Assembly: GCA_039602395.1 (NCBI GenBank)
Contig: JBCNJP010000013.1
Location: 24,927,255 to 24,991,254, forward strand
Origin: Deinandra increscens subsp. villosa
Lineage: Eukaryota; Streptophyta; Magnoliopsida; Asterales; Asteraceae
Reading direction: 5' to 3'
DNA length: 64,000 bases
Positions 36,091 to 47,702 of this stretch are shown here, one piece after another. The position numbers and the translations under genes are program-made. Positions within the stretch are counted from its first letter, which is position 1; each line of letters begins with the position of its first letter. The notes under the pieces are model-generated. The model was given only the letters and a program-made list of their open reading frames with translations. It searched no databases and was not told the origin of the DNA.

Positions 36091-37905
36091 ATGGCTGAAA
36101 ATAAAAAAATTTCCTCTAAACACAATCTCCCAATCTCCTACCTCCTGATTACCCAAAATGAATTAGATGATTTTGTGAAAGAATTTCGAATCCCATGAAA
36201 CTTAAACCCCATTCTTGCAACAGAAAGGAAACCCATTTATCCATTTCCGGATAAAAATTCGGCCTGTATCTCGATTCTATCCGAATGGCCAATTACAGGA
36301 TCCCTTTCACCCCTTTTTTCGTGAAGCCCTAACCTATTTTGAAATTCACTTTTCTTAGTGTAACCCCACCGCCTTAAGCATTCTGAACCATTTTGAGTTA
36401 TCTTGTAGAGCACTTAACCTAGAACCCCAATTAGTTCGGTTTCGTGCCTTTTACCGACTAACCATGTCGGGTGACTGTTATACTTTTGAGAAACGCCGAG
36501 ATATTACCCACCTTTTTACCAGAAAGCCACCCACAAACCGTCAATGGAAAAACCAATTCTTCTACCTTGATGATTCATGTCTCCCGGATACCATGAAATG
36601 GCGTGACACCAGGCTAATCGTTCATAACGTTATCCCCAAAAAACCCAAAGTTCATCAAGCCACATATGAAATTATTGGCAAATTTGTTCACCCGATCCGT
36701 CGAATTCCTGAGGAAATATTGGTTCTTGCCAAAATCAGCAAAAACTGGTTTTTCCCTCAGATGCGCCTTGTTATCTTGTGTGAGGGAGAAAGTGTGTTTT
36801 TCTTTATAAGATCCCTTCCTGTTATTTGTTTTCCTTGATATATTATAACTTTTTCTACTTTTACATGCAGCCATGGATCTATCTTATGCATTGCAATTGA
36901 AGGATTTCAAACAATTGAAGTTTAGCAAAACCGAAATCGAAAAAGAAGCATCTTCTTCCACAACACTTCCCATTGCCTCCACTAAAGCTTTCACTGATGC
37001 GCCACCTTCAGGTACTGTTGAAGCCACTGCTGATGAGACCTTCACCTCTTCTAAAACCCCATCATTGACTACAACTTCTCCTTAAAAAGAATCCAATCCT
37101 CCTTCACCAAAAATTCGAAAAGGAAAGAAGAGATATGCCAAACCCACTAAGGGCACCACTAAAGCGGAAGAAGAAGAAGAAGAAGAAGATGAGACCGCTC
37201 CCAAGAAGACTCGCAAGTCACCAATCCCGATCAAAAGCAAAATTATCCAGCACTGTTGAAACTCTTTCTGAACACCTTGGAGGTGAGATCCCTCAAAGAA
37301 CTCCTCCACCCCCATCTAAAAACTTAAGCATGCATCTTATGTCACCCCCTAGTTTGGCACACTTAGTGAGTACCTCTTTTGCTGACTTTATTCAATCACC
37401 CTGCCAAACCATTGATTTAACAAGTACACCATCTACTGCAATTTCTACCCCTGAATGTGAACTTCCTCCGGCTTTTACACAAACCATGATTCCATCACCA
37501 GTTGTCTCAACATCACCCTTATCCACTCAGCTCTACACTAGTGGTTCTTCAAACTTTGGATCCTCTTCCATTCCGACCAGCTTTACAGATGCAATGTGGA
37601 TCCGTAATGAGGCCAAGCTGATGGCATCTCGCAAAAAATCCCCTCTGGGACTTGATGAATTGTTTATTCCCGCTTGGAATATTACCAACAGGGACAGCCT
37701 ATCGGACCCAACATGTGCAAAGGATTTCTTCCTGAAGGCTATCGGACCAGGTGATGTGAGGCGTTCGGAAGATATGCCAACTCAGGAGTTTGCATCGAAA
37801 GTTGTTTCTTCCTATGCCACAAACAGCACCATCGTCCCTGAACTCTACAACCGTTGGATTAAAGCTGAGTTCCAACTTCAAACAATGAATGCAAAATTAG
37901 CTATG
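36091..37905 (+). pseudogene. Antisense ORF of E', 5' part (broken)
   Basis: The gene runs opposite to gag-pol. A TATATATAAC box lies near 35933-35942, and the ATG is at 36091 (MAENKKISSKHNLPIS). The region aligns with 38715-40530 of element E. Recognisable segments are MSGDCYTFEKRRDITHLF and NRQWKNQFFYLDDSCLPD, then an intron (about 36776-36870, ending in ATGCAG), then a Ser/Thr-rich exon starting near MDLSYALQLKDFKQL. Stops and frameshifts occur near 36200, 36300 and 37082. It is interrupted by E at 37906. It resembles the plant 'putative gypsy type transposon' domain family (Pfam Transposase_28), whose function is unknown. Confidence 0.65.
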
Positions 37906-37910
37906 GCTGC

Positions 37911-38251
37911 TAAAAAAGCAAGTAATCACCAATGGTAATTTGCCGCCAAATCAGGAATAAGAGTAATGGAAAGTAGAAGATGATAATGGAGAAAGTGAAG
38001 TTTTATTGATTATAATACAGAGAGAAAATACAGATGCATGTGTAAGTACAAAATTACAAGTGAATCTCAATCCCTAAACTATCTTATCCTTCGGGTATTT
38101 ATAGGCTTCGCACACGATCTTCCAACTTTGCACCTGCAAGATCGCATCTACCCATATGTGCACAACACTTCCAACAAACATCACTTCCGAAGGACTTAGA
38201 AGTAAGCGATCGGACGTGTAATACACATCCGAATCATCGCTTACTTCATCA
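37911..38251 (-). repeat. Element E 3' LTR
   Basis: The LTR is 341 bp; on the minus strand it starts TGATGAAGTAAGCGATG and ends TTGCTTTTTTA, so the 3' terminus is not the usual CA. The promoter TATAAATACCCGAAG is at about 38090-38104 (reverse complement). A purine tract follows internally (plus strand AGTCCCCCAAG at 38252). Confidence 0.9.
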
Positions 38252-38714
38252 AGTCCCCCAAGTCTATTAAGTGAATAAATGAAGTTAATAGACTTACTTC
38301 CGAATACGAATGGTTGGTTACATATCTGACATGTGCATACGTACACTCTGACCTATACAACCGTCATCATAGCTTTCAATCACCCCTCAATGCCATGTGT
38401 CGAATCTTTCACCTATTCGGTTACCTGTCACAATCAGAAATAATGAAAAAGCACCTTTTTCAAAATTTTCAAAATTTTCCTTCCATATTTACCCTCCGTA
38501 AAAACCGCTTATGCAAAACTACCGTATCAAAAACCGCTATCAAAACCGCTTATTTACTCGTCTATATATATCCTTTACCTTCTCCCCCAAAAAATTTACC
38601 AGAAAATTTCTATCCTCTCTGCCAATATACCTGCACTAACTTCATCGCCATTCACACCTAAGGTCAGCATTCCTTATTTTCTTCTTTTACCATTTGCGTC
38701 TATAATCTTTTTCT

Positions 38715-41286
38715 ATGGCCAAAACTGAGAAGGTTTCTTCCAAACACAACCTCCCAATCTCCTTCCCCTCGATTACTCAAGATGATTTAGATGATTTTGT
38801 AAAAGAATTTCGAATCCCTCGGAACTTACACCATGTTCTTGCCTCAAAAGGGAAACCTATTCATCCATTCCCTGATAACAAATTTGGGTTGTATCTTGAT
38901 TCCATCCGAATGGCCAATTACAGAATTCCGTTCACCCCCTTTCTTTTTGAAGCCTTGACATACTTCGAAATTCACTTTTCTCAATGCAATCCCACGGCTT
39001 TAAGCATTCTAAACCACTTTGAACTATCTTGCAGAGCCCTTAACCTAGAACCCCAATTGATTCAATTTCATGCCTTTTACCGACTTACCATGTCTGGTGA
39101 CTGGTATACTTTTGAAAAGTGTAGAGATATCAACCAGCTTTTTACTAGAAAACCCCCCACCAATCGCCAATGGAAAAACCAATTTTTCTATCTACACAAT
39201 TCGTGTCTCCCGGATACCATGAAAGGGCGTGACACTAGGTTGATTATTCATGACATTATTCCCAAAAAAGCCGAAATTCACCAAGCCACGTATGAACTTA
39301 TAAGTAAATTTGTTCACCCAATCCGCCTAGTACCTGAAGAAATATTGGTTCTTACAAGAATCAGTAAAAAATGGTTTTTCCCTCAGATGCACCCCGTCAT
39401 CTTATGTGGGAAAGAACGTGCGTTCCTTATTATAAAATCCTTTCTTACCATTTATTTATGTTAACTCATTATAACTTTTTATCTCCATATGCAGCTTTGG
39501 ATCTGTCTGATGCCTTAAAAATGAAGGACTTTAACCAACTGAAGTTCAGCAAAATAGATATCGGAAAATAAGCATCTTCCACCATAACACTTCCTACTAC
39601 CTCTACCAAAGTTTTTACTGATGCATCCCCTGTTGCCACTACTGAAGCCACTGCTGATGGAACCCCCATCACCTCAGGAGACCCCATCACCGATCCCAAC
39701 TTCTCCCCAAAAAGAATCCCGTCCTCCATCTCTAACAGTTCAAAAAAACAAGGAAAAGATGTGCCAAACCTTCCAAAGGCACAACTAAAGTAGAAGGAGA
39801 AGAAGATGAAAACACTCTTAAGAAAACTCGCAAGTCACCAGTAACCCGATCGAAAGAAAAATTCTCTAGCACTGTTGAAGCCCTTTCTGAGCATCTTGGA
39901 GGTGAGATCTATCAAAGAACTCCTTCCCGTCCATCCGAAGGTGAAAGTGTTCCTACCATGCCCCCCCCCCCCCCAGTTTAGCACATCTGGTCAGTACTAC
40001 CTTTGCTGACTTTATTCAGTCACCTTGTCAGACTATTGACTTAACCGGTACTCCATTTACTGCGATTTCTACCCCTGAGTGTGAACTTCCCCCAGCTTTT
40101 ACACAAACCATGGTTTCATCACCGGTTGTTTCAGCATCACCCTTATCAACACAATTCTTCACTAGTGGTACTTCAAACTTTGGATCTTCCCCTACTCCTC
40201 CCAGCTTTACAGACGCAATGTGGATTCGCAATGAGGCAAAACTAATGGCCTCTTGCAACAAATCCCCTCTTGGTCTTGATGAACTGTTTATTCCTACCTG
40301 GAACATTACCAACAGGGACAGCCTGTTGAATTCTGCATGTGCCAAAGATTCCTTTCTGAAGGTTATTGGAACAGGTGATGTGAGGCGCTTAGAGGATATG
40401 CTAGCTCCAGAATTCACATCGAAAGTAGTTTCTTCTTATTCCATGAACACAACCATTATTCCTGAACTCTACAACCGTTAGATCAAAGCCGAATTTCAGC
40501 TTCAAACACTGAATGCAAAACTGGCTTTGACTGCAAAGCCGGATCTACATAAATGAAATCAGATGCTCCAAAAGGAAAATCATGAATTGTCTCAATCTAA
40601 TGCTGCTATTTCCTCCAGGTTGTCTGATGTAGAGAAATATTTGAACAGTTCTAGGGCTTTAGTCGAAAGCCTGGAGAAACAGAAGCAGAACCAATTTTCT
40701 GATTACCTGAAGGGTCTAAAGGAAAAAGATGACAAGCTTGCAGACCTGCACCTTCAACTCTAACAAAGAAATTCCGGTATTATATTCCTTTTTTATGCAT
40801 TCATCCCTCTCTTCTCAACTGTCTTTACTTACCATCACACATTTCCTTTAATTGTCAGAACTTGATGCTGTCAAATCTGCTTTTGATGCTGAAAAGCATC
40901 TATTGGAGGAAAGTAAGAAAACTTTGAAGGATGACATAGATTGGTTGGTCACTAAAGGCATTCTTGCGACTGTAAACAAAGTTCTAAAAGGTCAAGATCT
41001 TAAGCTAGCCATTACCTCTGCCCTCAACGCCATGAATGCATGTGGGTATAATGAGGGTGTTCGTGCAGGAGTATTCTCAACATCTATTGATCCCAAGGTG
41101 ACTGCTGCAACTTGCCAAGGATTTGACCCAGAAGGCCCCAAGAAACTGCAAGAAGCAAATGCAAACTTCCAAAAGTTGACGTTTCCTTTTGTTGAGGTTT
41201 GTAAGAGCTTGCAAGATGCACCCAGCGAGCAAATCAAAGACGTCTTGGCAACTGAACCCCCATCAACCACCATCCGCCATCTTTGA
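38715..41286 (+). pseudogene. Antisense three-exon gene of element E (degenerate)
   Basis: A TATATATATCC box lies near 38563-38573, and the ATG is at 38715. Exon 1 is open for about 230 codons (KVSSKHNLPISFPSITQDD, SGDWYTFEKCRDINQLF, NRQWKNQFFYL). Intron 1 is about 39406-39494, with GT...AG borders matched in the E' copy. Exon 2 encodes a Ser/Thr/Pro-rich, probably disordered segment with a FTDAMWIRNEAKLMAS block and a coiled coil, and is broken by stops and a run of 14 C at 39961. Intron 2 is 40777-40858. Exon 3 (40859-41286) encodes a coiled coil and AITSALNAMNACGYNEGVRA. It resembles the Transposase_28 family; the role is unknown. Confidence 0.65.
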
Positions 41287-41994
41287 AGACCCCAAAGTAC
41301 ATCTCTCTTTTAACTCCTTTTGATCAAGACAGTGATACATTTGACTCCACCTGCGAGTGGATTTATTTTGGGTGCCCATATGTGTAGGGCGTAACTTTTC
41401 TAGACAATGTTTCTTTTATACACTTTTATATAACTTATCTTATTTTGAATGTGTGGCCATGACTTTGTTATGTCATTGTGTGCATTATATTTTGTATTTG
41501 TTCATTCGCATGTGTATTGATTATATTATAAACCCAAATGACCACATGCGTCCATTTCATCACCTTAAGTTTCTAACCATAACCATACACATACTGCAAA
41601 CTCAGCAGCTAGTAACACATGGTTAGTTTTTTGGTCTCATAAACCTTATCCAGAACTTTGAGAGTAACCTTAATCTCTTTTAAGTATAACTTCTGGAAAT
41701 GTGGATAGTGCGAAACTACCTCTTATGACCTCATAGGTCGCATCTTTGTAGGATGCTTTTATTGATCAATTTAACTAGTTTAAATGAACCGCACCTATCT
41801 TAAGGTGCATGGTGACCAACCATTCTTCAATCTACTAGATTGAGTTCATCCATACGTATGTTTTTTGTTTTTTTTTTTGTATTTTTTTTTAAACAAGAAC
41901 CTATTGCCCGTAGCAATTATGAAGGTTTTTATTCAGAGAATGGAACATATCCATCTATATATATATTTTTTTACAATCTCATTTGTCAAAAACT
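41287..41994. other. Element E region between antisense ORF and integrase
   Basis: There is no gene. A counterpart of the same layout lies at 60112-60776 in E', with shared stretches such as GGTCATAGATGC-like and TATTGATCAATTTAA segments. The two converging genes presumably share this terminator region. Confidence 0.5.
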
Positions 41995-43547
41995 TTACAA
42001 GTAATATTTTTTCAGATGCACTCCATTCCAAGGTCTTGACATTAGATTTCCACTTCCATCTTCCAGCAAATAAGATCCTTTACTCAATACTTCTGCAACC
42101 TTATAAGGACCTTCCCATTGTATGGCCAACTTTCCTTTAGGCTCCACCCTACTAACATCATTATTCCGCAACACAAGATCCCCCTCTTTAAATTGATACA
42201 CTTTCGCATGAGCATTATAATATTTCTCCATTTCGGATTTGTACCGGCTTTCCCTAATAGCTGCCATTTCCCTTCTTTCTTCCAACAAATCTAAATTTGT
42301 TCTTAACTCTTTCTCGTTGTCTCGTTCCTCAAGCATCCTTTGGGTAGGTAGACCCACTTCCGCTGGGATAACCGCTTCCGTACCATATGTCAAGCTGAAC
42401 GGAGTCTCACCGTTACTTGTTTTCGGCATGGTCCGATGTGCCCATAGTACATGCGATAATTCGTCCACCCAGCCGCTTCTTGCATTATCCAAGCGCATCT
42501 TAATTCCTTCCACCAAACTTCAGTTAATTCGTTCCACCTGACCATTTGCCTGTGGATAAGCGACAGATGCAAAAATCTGTACTATGCCTAACTCTTCACA
42601 CCATCCTCGAAATGGATCTTCTGCAAATTTCTTTCCATTATCTGACACAATATGCAAAGGTAACCCAAACCTGCATATAATGTATTCCCATACAAACCTC
42701 TTTATATGCTGCCATGTAATGCTTGCCACCGCCTTTGCTTCTACCCACTTCGTAAAGTAATCTAGCGCAACAATCAGAAACTTAATTCTTCCCGCAGCCT
42801 CCGGAAATGGCCCAACAATATCTATCCCCCACTTCTGAAAAGGCCATGCAGTGGTAATAGGAACAAGCTCATGTTTCGCTTTCAGACTCACCGGAGCGTA
42901 TCGCTGACAACTATCGCACTTCCGAAGCTCCTCCGTGACCAACTTATGCATACCTGACCAATAATATCCCAAAATTATTAACATGTTTACCACCATGCGA
43001 GGTCCCATGTGATTGCCACAAATACCCCCATGTACCTCCTGTAGAGCACTTTTTGCCTCATCCTTTGTTAAACACCTTAATAATGGTCCAAGATATGTTT
43101 TCCTATATAAGACTACATTTTGTAATTGATACTGTAAAGAGTTCACCCTCACTTTTCTTGCTTCCTCTCTATCTTCCGGCAAAGCACCTTCTTCCAAATA
43201 CTTCCAAATTGGCCAAAAACACACTTCTGTATCCACTGACACTGCTACCACTTGCTTGGTCAGATCCGACAGTTCTTCCAACACTTCAACCCTTATTTCT
43301 TTAGCCAAATGTTGAAATGAAGTGGATGCCAACTTACTCAACACATCTGCTTTCTTGTTCTTCTCTCTTGAGACATGTTCGACCACGCAAGTTGTAAAAG
43401 TACTCATTAAGTTTTTTACTTGTGATAAATAGAGAGCCATCACAACACTCTTGGCTTCATATTCTCCCTTTGTGTGATTAGCTACTCACAATGAATCGAC
43501 ATGCGACCTCACATCAGTAGCGCCCATTCTTTTAGCTAATCTCAACC
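41995..43547 (-). pseudogene. Element E integrase, with the end of the second RNase H
   Basis: The minus-strand frame starts in the tail of the archaeal-type RNase H (EHVSREKNKKADVLSKLAS). It then has the zinc-binding HHCC segment (EVHGGICGNHMG, CDSCQRYAP) and the DDE core: Asp in GIDIVGPFPE, Asp in HIVSDNGKKF, Glu in NGQVERIN. A break at 42520 separates it from the C-terminal part (MRLDNARSGWVDELSHVLWA, TPFSLTYGTEAVIPAEVGLP), which ends NGVHLKKYYL at 41995. A TGA near 43486 interrupts the RNase H tail. All catalytic residues are present. Confidence 0.88.
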
Positions 43548-43990
43548 CTGCAACTCAAATCATAGAACATACATACTTAGTTTACCCTATTTCCCTTTTT
43601 TGACATATTCCCTTATTGCTTTTTTAAACAATTTTTATAAAAATATTCTTTGAAGTCAAGATTATCAACCTGCCAACAACGCTTCATATTCTGCTTCATT
43701 ATTAGACACATTAAAATCAAATTTGAGAGCATATGTCAACTCATCCCCTTCTGGACTGATTAAAAACAGCCCTGCCACACATGTTTAATATGTTCATATT
43801 TATAAACAAATTTATTCTTAAAAAATTGCAAATGAAAACATAAAAACAACTAACAAACCTGCTCCCGCACCCTCTTCTCCTGACGATCCATCTGTAAACA
43901 ACATCCAAACTCCCTTTGACAATCCCTGTAATGTATCAGAGTTATCATCATTTATACTTGTCTTACCACTTCCGATGGGCATTTCCGCAA
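43548..43990 (-). pseudogene. Element E archaeal-type RNase H domain with two introns
   Basis: The exon ending VWMLFTDGSSGEEGAGAG is followed by a GT...AG intron (43772-43858, 87 nt). A 101-nt exon then reads LFLISPEGDELTYALKF and NNEAEYEALLA. A second GT...AG intron (43548-43669, 122 nt) is followed by GLRLAKRMGATDVRSHVDS. Splicing joins GAG to LFLISPEG and LLA to GLRLAK exactly as in intron-free Tat elements. Both introns are phase 1 and AT-rich, and unspliced frames hit stops. Confidence 0.7.
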
Positions 43991-44710
43991 GAAAATCCGC
44001 AAGAACCTGTCCTTTCATAGCTGTTCGTGGCTTAAATTGAATCTCATATTTCCCTAACTCAATAGCCCACTTCACCATTATCCCCGATACTTCCGGCTTT
44101 CGTAATATTTGATTTATAGAGGATGTTGTCAAAACCTCCACCGTGTGAGCTTGAAAATAACGCCGCAACCGTCTTGCCGACAACACAAGTGCATATACCA
44201 ACTTTTCCATAAGCGAGTACCATACCTCATAATCTTTTAAGATTCTGCTCACATAATAGATAGGCATATGTTTCTGTCCTCTTTCTGCGACTAACACAGA
44301 ACTAACGGCACTCTCTGATACTGCTAAATACATTTGTAGAATTTCACCAATAACAGGTGCAGTCAGCGTCGGTAGTGTAAAAAAAACTCCTTTAATTGTT
44401 TAAATGCCTCTTCCGCTTCCATCGTCCAACAAAAATCAGACTTTTCAATACTTATTTTCAACACTTGCATGAACGGTAATGACTTCTCTGCAACCTTGGA
44501 TACAAACTTTTGTAAAGCAATCAACCTTCCATTCAATACTTGCACATCCTTTACTGTAGTCGGCGACCCCATTTGCAGAATCGCATCTACTTATTTCGGA
44601 CAAGCCCTAATCCCTTCATTATCCACCATCATTCCCAAGAACTTCCCAGCATTCATGCCAAATGAACATTTTCGAGTTTAAACGCATATTAATTTCTTTG
44701 AGTTTCGCAA
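43991..44710 (-). pseudogene. Element E RT C-terminus and first RNase H
   Basis: Left of insertion D, the RT thumb reads GKFLGMMVDNEGIRACPK and SPTTVKDVQVLNGRLIALQK. RNase H follows with YLAVSESAVSSVLVAERGQK, KHMPIYYVSRILKDYEVWY and WAIELGKYEIQFKPR. Stop or frame changes occur near 44590 and 44345. The RT continues on the other side of D at 49716. Confidence 0.85.
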
Positions 44711-45066
44711 TGTTAGAGCATATTCCTATGCCACGATGTGTCTCGTGTATTGTATCTAAGTAATGAGAGCAACTGTGTGAGTCTAGTTAGGCTGCTGGGC
44801 GTATCACATGGTCCGCCGGACCAGTTGGTGCAGCGTATCAGTTGATACGCTGGGTGATACGCCGGTTAGTCTAAGTTACCTATAAATAGGTAGCTTGTAT
44901 AGAATGTAGGGGACACTCTTGATATATTCTACACTTCTGTGTGTGTTTCTGTGTGTGTGCTCTCAAGGCTTATTAATACAAATTCCATTTGTATTTACTT
45001 GTTTGATCTTATCTTCATCTCATTATCACGTGATTAGCAAACGATCCATCGCTCCATGGTTTTACA
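44711..45066 (+). repeat. Element D 5' LTR
   Basis: The ends are TGTTAGAGCATATTCC and CCATGGTTTTACA. U3 carries two palindromes, GGTCCGCCGGACC and GCGTATCAGTTGATACGC. The core promoter CTATAAATAGG is at about 44881-44891. The PBS TGGTATCAGAGC follows at 45069-45080. Confidence 0.95.
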
Positions 45067-45300
45067 AGTGGTATCAGAGCTATCTGGTTCCATTTGCTGA
45101 TCATATTCTGTGATTTTGGAGTTTTTTAGAGAGAGAAAGTTTGGGTTTTCTTCATTTTTCATCAAATTTCCGCAATTCCGAGTGTTTCAACGATGGAAAA
45201 TGATTTCTGAGTGTTGCTGGAGTGTTTTCGCATCATACTAAAGCAATTTCCAGCTCCAAACGTCAAATTTCATGAAAATCAGTGAATTCTGTCTCGAAAT

Positions 45301-45600
45301 CAGTTGGTCCGCCGGATGAATTTTTTGATCCGCCGGATGAAGTTTCTGGTCCGCTAGGCAATATTCATCGAGCTGGTCCGTGGCGGTTATAGCGTATCAG
45401 TGTGATCCGCTGAAATAAACTGGTCCGCCGTATCAGTTTTTGGTCCGCCGGATTAATCTGATCCGCTAGTACAATTTGGTCCGCTGGTTATAAATCTGAT
45501 CCGCAGGTATAATCTGGTCCGCTGAGATTGATCTGGTCCGCTTTTGGTCCGCAAATACAAATCTGGTCCGCTGTTTTTGGTTTGGTCCGCTGGCAGAAAA
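45301..45600 (+). repeat. Element D leader: TGGTCCGC motif array
   Basis: About ten copies of TGGTCCGC and four of TGATCCGC lie within 300 bp between PBS and gag, at irregular spacing. The motif repeats the arm of the U3 palindrome GGTCCGCCGGACC of the same element. Confidence 0.85.
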
Positions 45601-45798
45601 GTGTTAATCACTAAAACTGACGTAACTTGAGAACCGTTAAGAGTTACGGAACCCAATACCAGCCAAAACGTTCGTATCGACGAGATCTAGGACGTGTACC
45701 CGCCTACGGCCAGTACCGACAAGTTTTGACCCCCTAAATCCGCTTGGAAAGCCTTCGTTTTTGAGTTCGAAGTTTTGAGGTGTTATATTTCGGAAAAT

Positions 45799-46599
45799 AT
45801 GTCGGATTTTCAAGCGTTTTCCGCGATTCAAAATACGATGCAAGCTATTATGAACTATGATAATGAAATAGGAACAAGTCAGAAAGTTCCAAAATTACTC
45901 AGATTGGAAGATTATCATAGTTGGGTGAAGCGATTCAATGCATATGTTGGTGCAAATGATGTTGATTTTTGGATATCTTACAATAATCTATATGAGTATC
46001 CAACAGGACAAAATGGAAGGCCAGTTTTGCAACAAAGTCTTACTGGTGAGCAAAAGAAAGCATATCAAGCAGAACAAAAAGCTTATGGTGCTTTAACGAT
46101 GGCATTACCTTCCGACTTATTACATCAATTTTCTGCGTATACTTCTGCAAAAGAATTGTGGGATGCAATTCAAAAACGATGTGAGGGTAATGATCAATTC
46201 AAGAAAAGCAAACAGAAGGTTCTAAGAAAAGAGTTCGACAATTTCAAGCATTATCCAGATGAGAATATTTCAAAGCTTATCACTAGGTTTTCACATTTGT
46301 TAAGTGAAATGGCTTTGGTTGGCATTAAAAAGGAAGAAGCTGATCTGAAAGAGAAGATACTAGAGGCATTACCTGAAAAATGGGAGAATTATGTAATGAT
46401 GATTACTCATGATAAAGAATTTTCAGAATTGTCATTCATCAATTTAATTGAGCAGATACAAGCAAGAGATATGGAGTTGAGTGTCAACAAATCCATGCCT
46501 GCACAAGTACAGAATCCAGCTGCATATCGTGGTGAAAATGATTCTACCATAAATGCTAAAAAGGCAAACATTTACAGTGAAAGTCTCCTACTTTACTGA
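45799..46599 (+). CDS. Element D Gag, N-terminal half
   Basis: The ATG at 45799 (MSDFQAFSAIQNTMQ) is chosen by homology with F and C; an upstream non-ATG extension is unlikely. The 266-codon frame covers the UBN2-type Gag body (EDYHSWVKRFNAYVG, LTMALPSDLLHQF, EKWENYVMMITHDKEF). It ends 12 codons after a deletion junction near 46565-46585, where C and F continue into knuckle 1 and the coiled coil. The protein therefore lacks both zinc knuckles. It may still form particles, but this is unproven. Confidence 0.75.
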   Translation: MSDFQAFSAIQNTMQAIMNYDNEIGTSQKVPKLLRLEDYHSWVKRFNAYVGANDVDFWISYNNLYEYPTGQNGRPVLQQSLTGEQKKAYQAEQKAYGALTMALPSDLLHQFSAYTSAKELWDAIQKRCEGNDQFKKSKQKVLRKEFDNFKHYPDENISKLITRFSHLLSEMALVGIKKEEADLKEKILEALPEKWENYVMMITHDKEFSELSFINLIEQIQARDMELSVNKSMPAQVQNPAAYRGENDSTINAKKANIYSESLLLY

Positions 46600-46634
46600 A
46601 TTACATTTACAATCAGGAGAAGAGTGACGATAGT

Positions 46635-47702
46635 GTGAAATTAGAGGATTTGCATTCTGTTCCAGCTCCGGTGGTTATCTTAAATCCTCCTTCTGTGTCA
46701 TTTGATCCAAGAGCTGAATTGCAAGATTATTCTAAGTTTGCAACTCCAGCAAAGAAGAAGAAAAACAAATCTGAGAAAAGGGAGAAGAAATTGGGTGAAG
46801 CTCCAAAGTTTGTTTCAAGTTCCAAAGTTTTGGAAGAGCAAAAGATTTGTGAGAAAGTTGATTCTGTTCCTTCATGTGCTAATGAAGAAGAAAAAGTTTT
46901 GCTTCAAAGTAACAACTTGAAAGATATTAAAGCTAAGTTCAATAGCGAGGCTAAAGAACGAAAAGTTCCAGAATCTTCTTCAAGTTCTTCAAAAATTCCA
47001 GGGTATAAACAAAAAGGCTTGGGTTATATTGTTAACGAAGAACCAGTTTCAACACTACCACAGAAGCAGCCAAAGGGGAAGGCTAAAGAGAAAGTTTCAG
47101 GTCACAAGAATCTGTCAAAGCAAAGGACACAAAAGGTGTTCAAATCAAAGAATGCTGATTACTATTCTGGAGGATCTTCTTATAGTTCTGGTAATTCTTC
47201 ACGAAGTCCACCTCCAAGGTATGATTCTTCAGACGATTTCTTTGATTCCTTTGGTTCAGAAAATATTTTTGGTTATCATGATGTGTTTAAACAGGACAAG
47301 AGAAATTTAAAGAATTTTGTTGATAAAAACCAAATTTTTGAATCAAATCTGGGTAGCAGTTCTCTTAATGTTTTTCAAAGGAAGTGTTATGCATGTCGTA
47401 AACCGGGGCATCTTGCTGCACAATGTCCTACGAATGCGAGCACTGACGCTTATGTGCACAAAACTGCTAAGTATGTGGATTTAAATGGTCGTATTTTTGA
47501 TGAACCACAATCATTCAGGTCCCAATCAGCTAGTAAGCCGTCTTGGGCAAAGATGCAAGTTGATAATTTTGTGGATTCATTGAAAAATTTTCAATCGCCC
47601 AAGATATGGAAACCACGAGCTGTTTCCATGGCAAACAAAGACCATGTTGAAGACACCGGGCGACCCGAGGCTGCTGACTCGGGTCGATCTCAAAACCACT
47701 AA
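46635..47702 (+). CDS. Element D Gag, C-terminal half (no own start signal)
   Basis: The frame picks up in the region matching SPTLLNFF of C and continues through a Lys/Ser-rich linker, EEKVLLQSNNLKDIKAKF, knuckle CYACRKPGHLAAQC (about 47386-47427) and the conserved end DTGRPEAADSGRSQ. It is out of frame with the first half because of the 1.3-kb-scale deletion relative to C. Translation would need an internal start (ATG 46635) or re-initiation, so it may not be made. Confidence 0.6.
   Translation: MKLEDLHSVPAPVVILNPPSVSFDPRAELQDYSKFATPAKKKKNKSEKREKKLGEAPKFVSSSKVLEEQKICEKVDSVPSCANEEEKVLLQSNNLKDIKAKFNSEAKERKVPESSSSSSKIPGYKQKGLGYIVNEEPVSTLPQKQPKGKAKEKVSGHKNLSKQRTQKVFKSKNADYYSGGSSYSSGNSSRSPPPRYDSSDDFFDSFGSENIFGYHDVFKQDKRNLKNFVDKNQIFESNLGSSSLNVFQRKCYACRKPGHLAAQCPTNASTDAYVHKTAKYVDLNGRIFDEPQSFRSQSASKPSWAKMQVDNFVDSLKNFQSPKIWKPRAVSMANKDHVEDTGRPEAADSGRSQNH

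Noticed and set aside
41865..42140. Plus-strand ORF over the E integrase end
   Set aside because: It is the antisense shadow of the integrase C-terminus and a T-rich tract.
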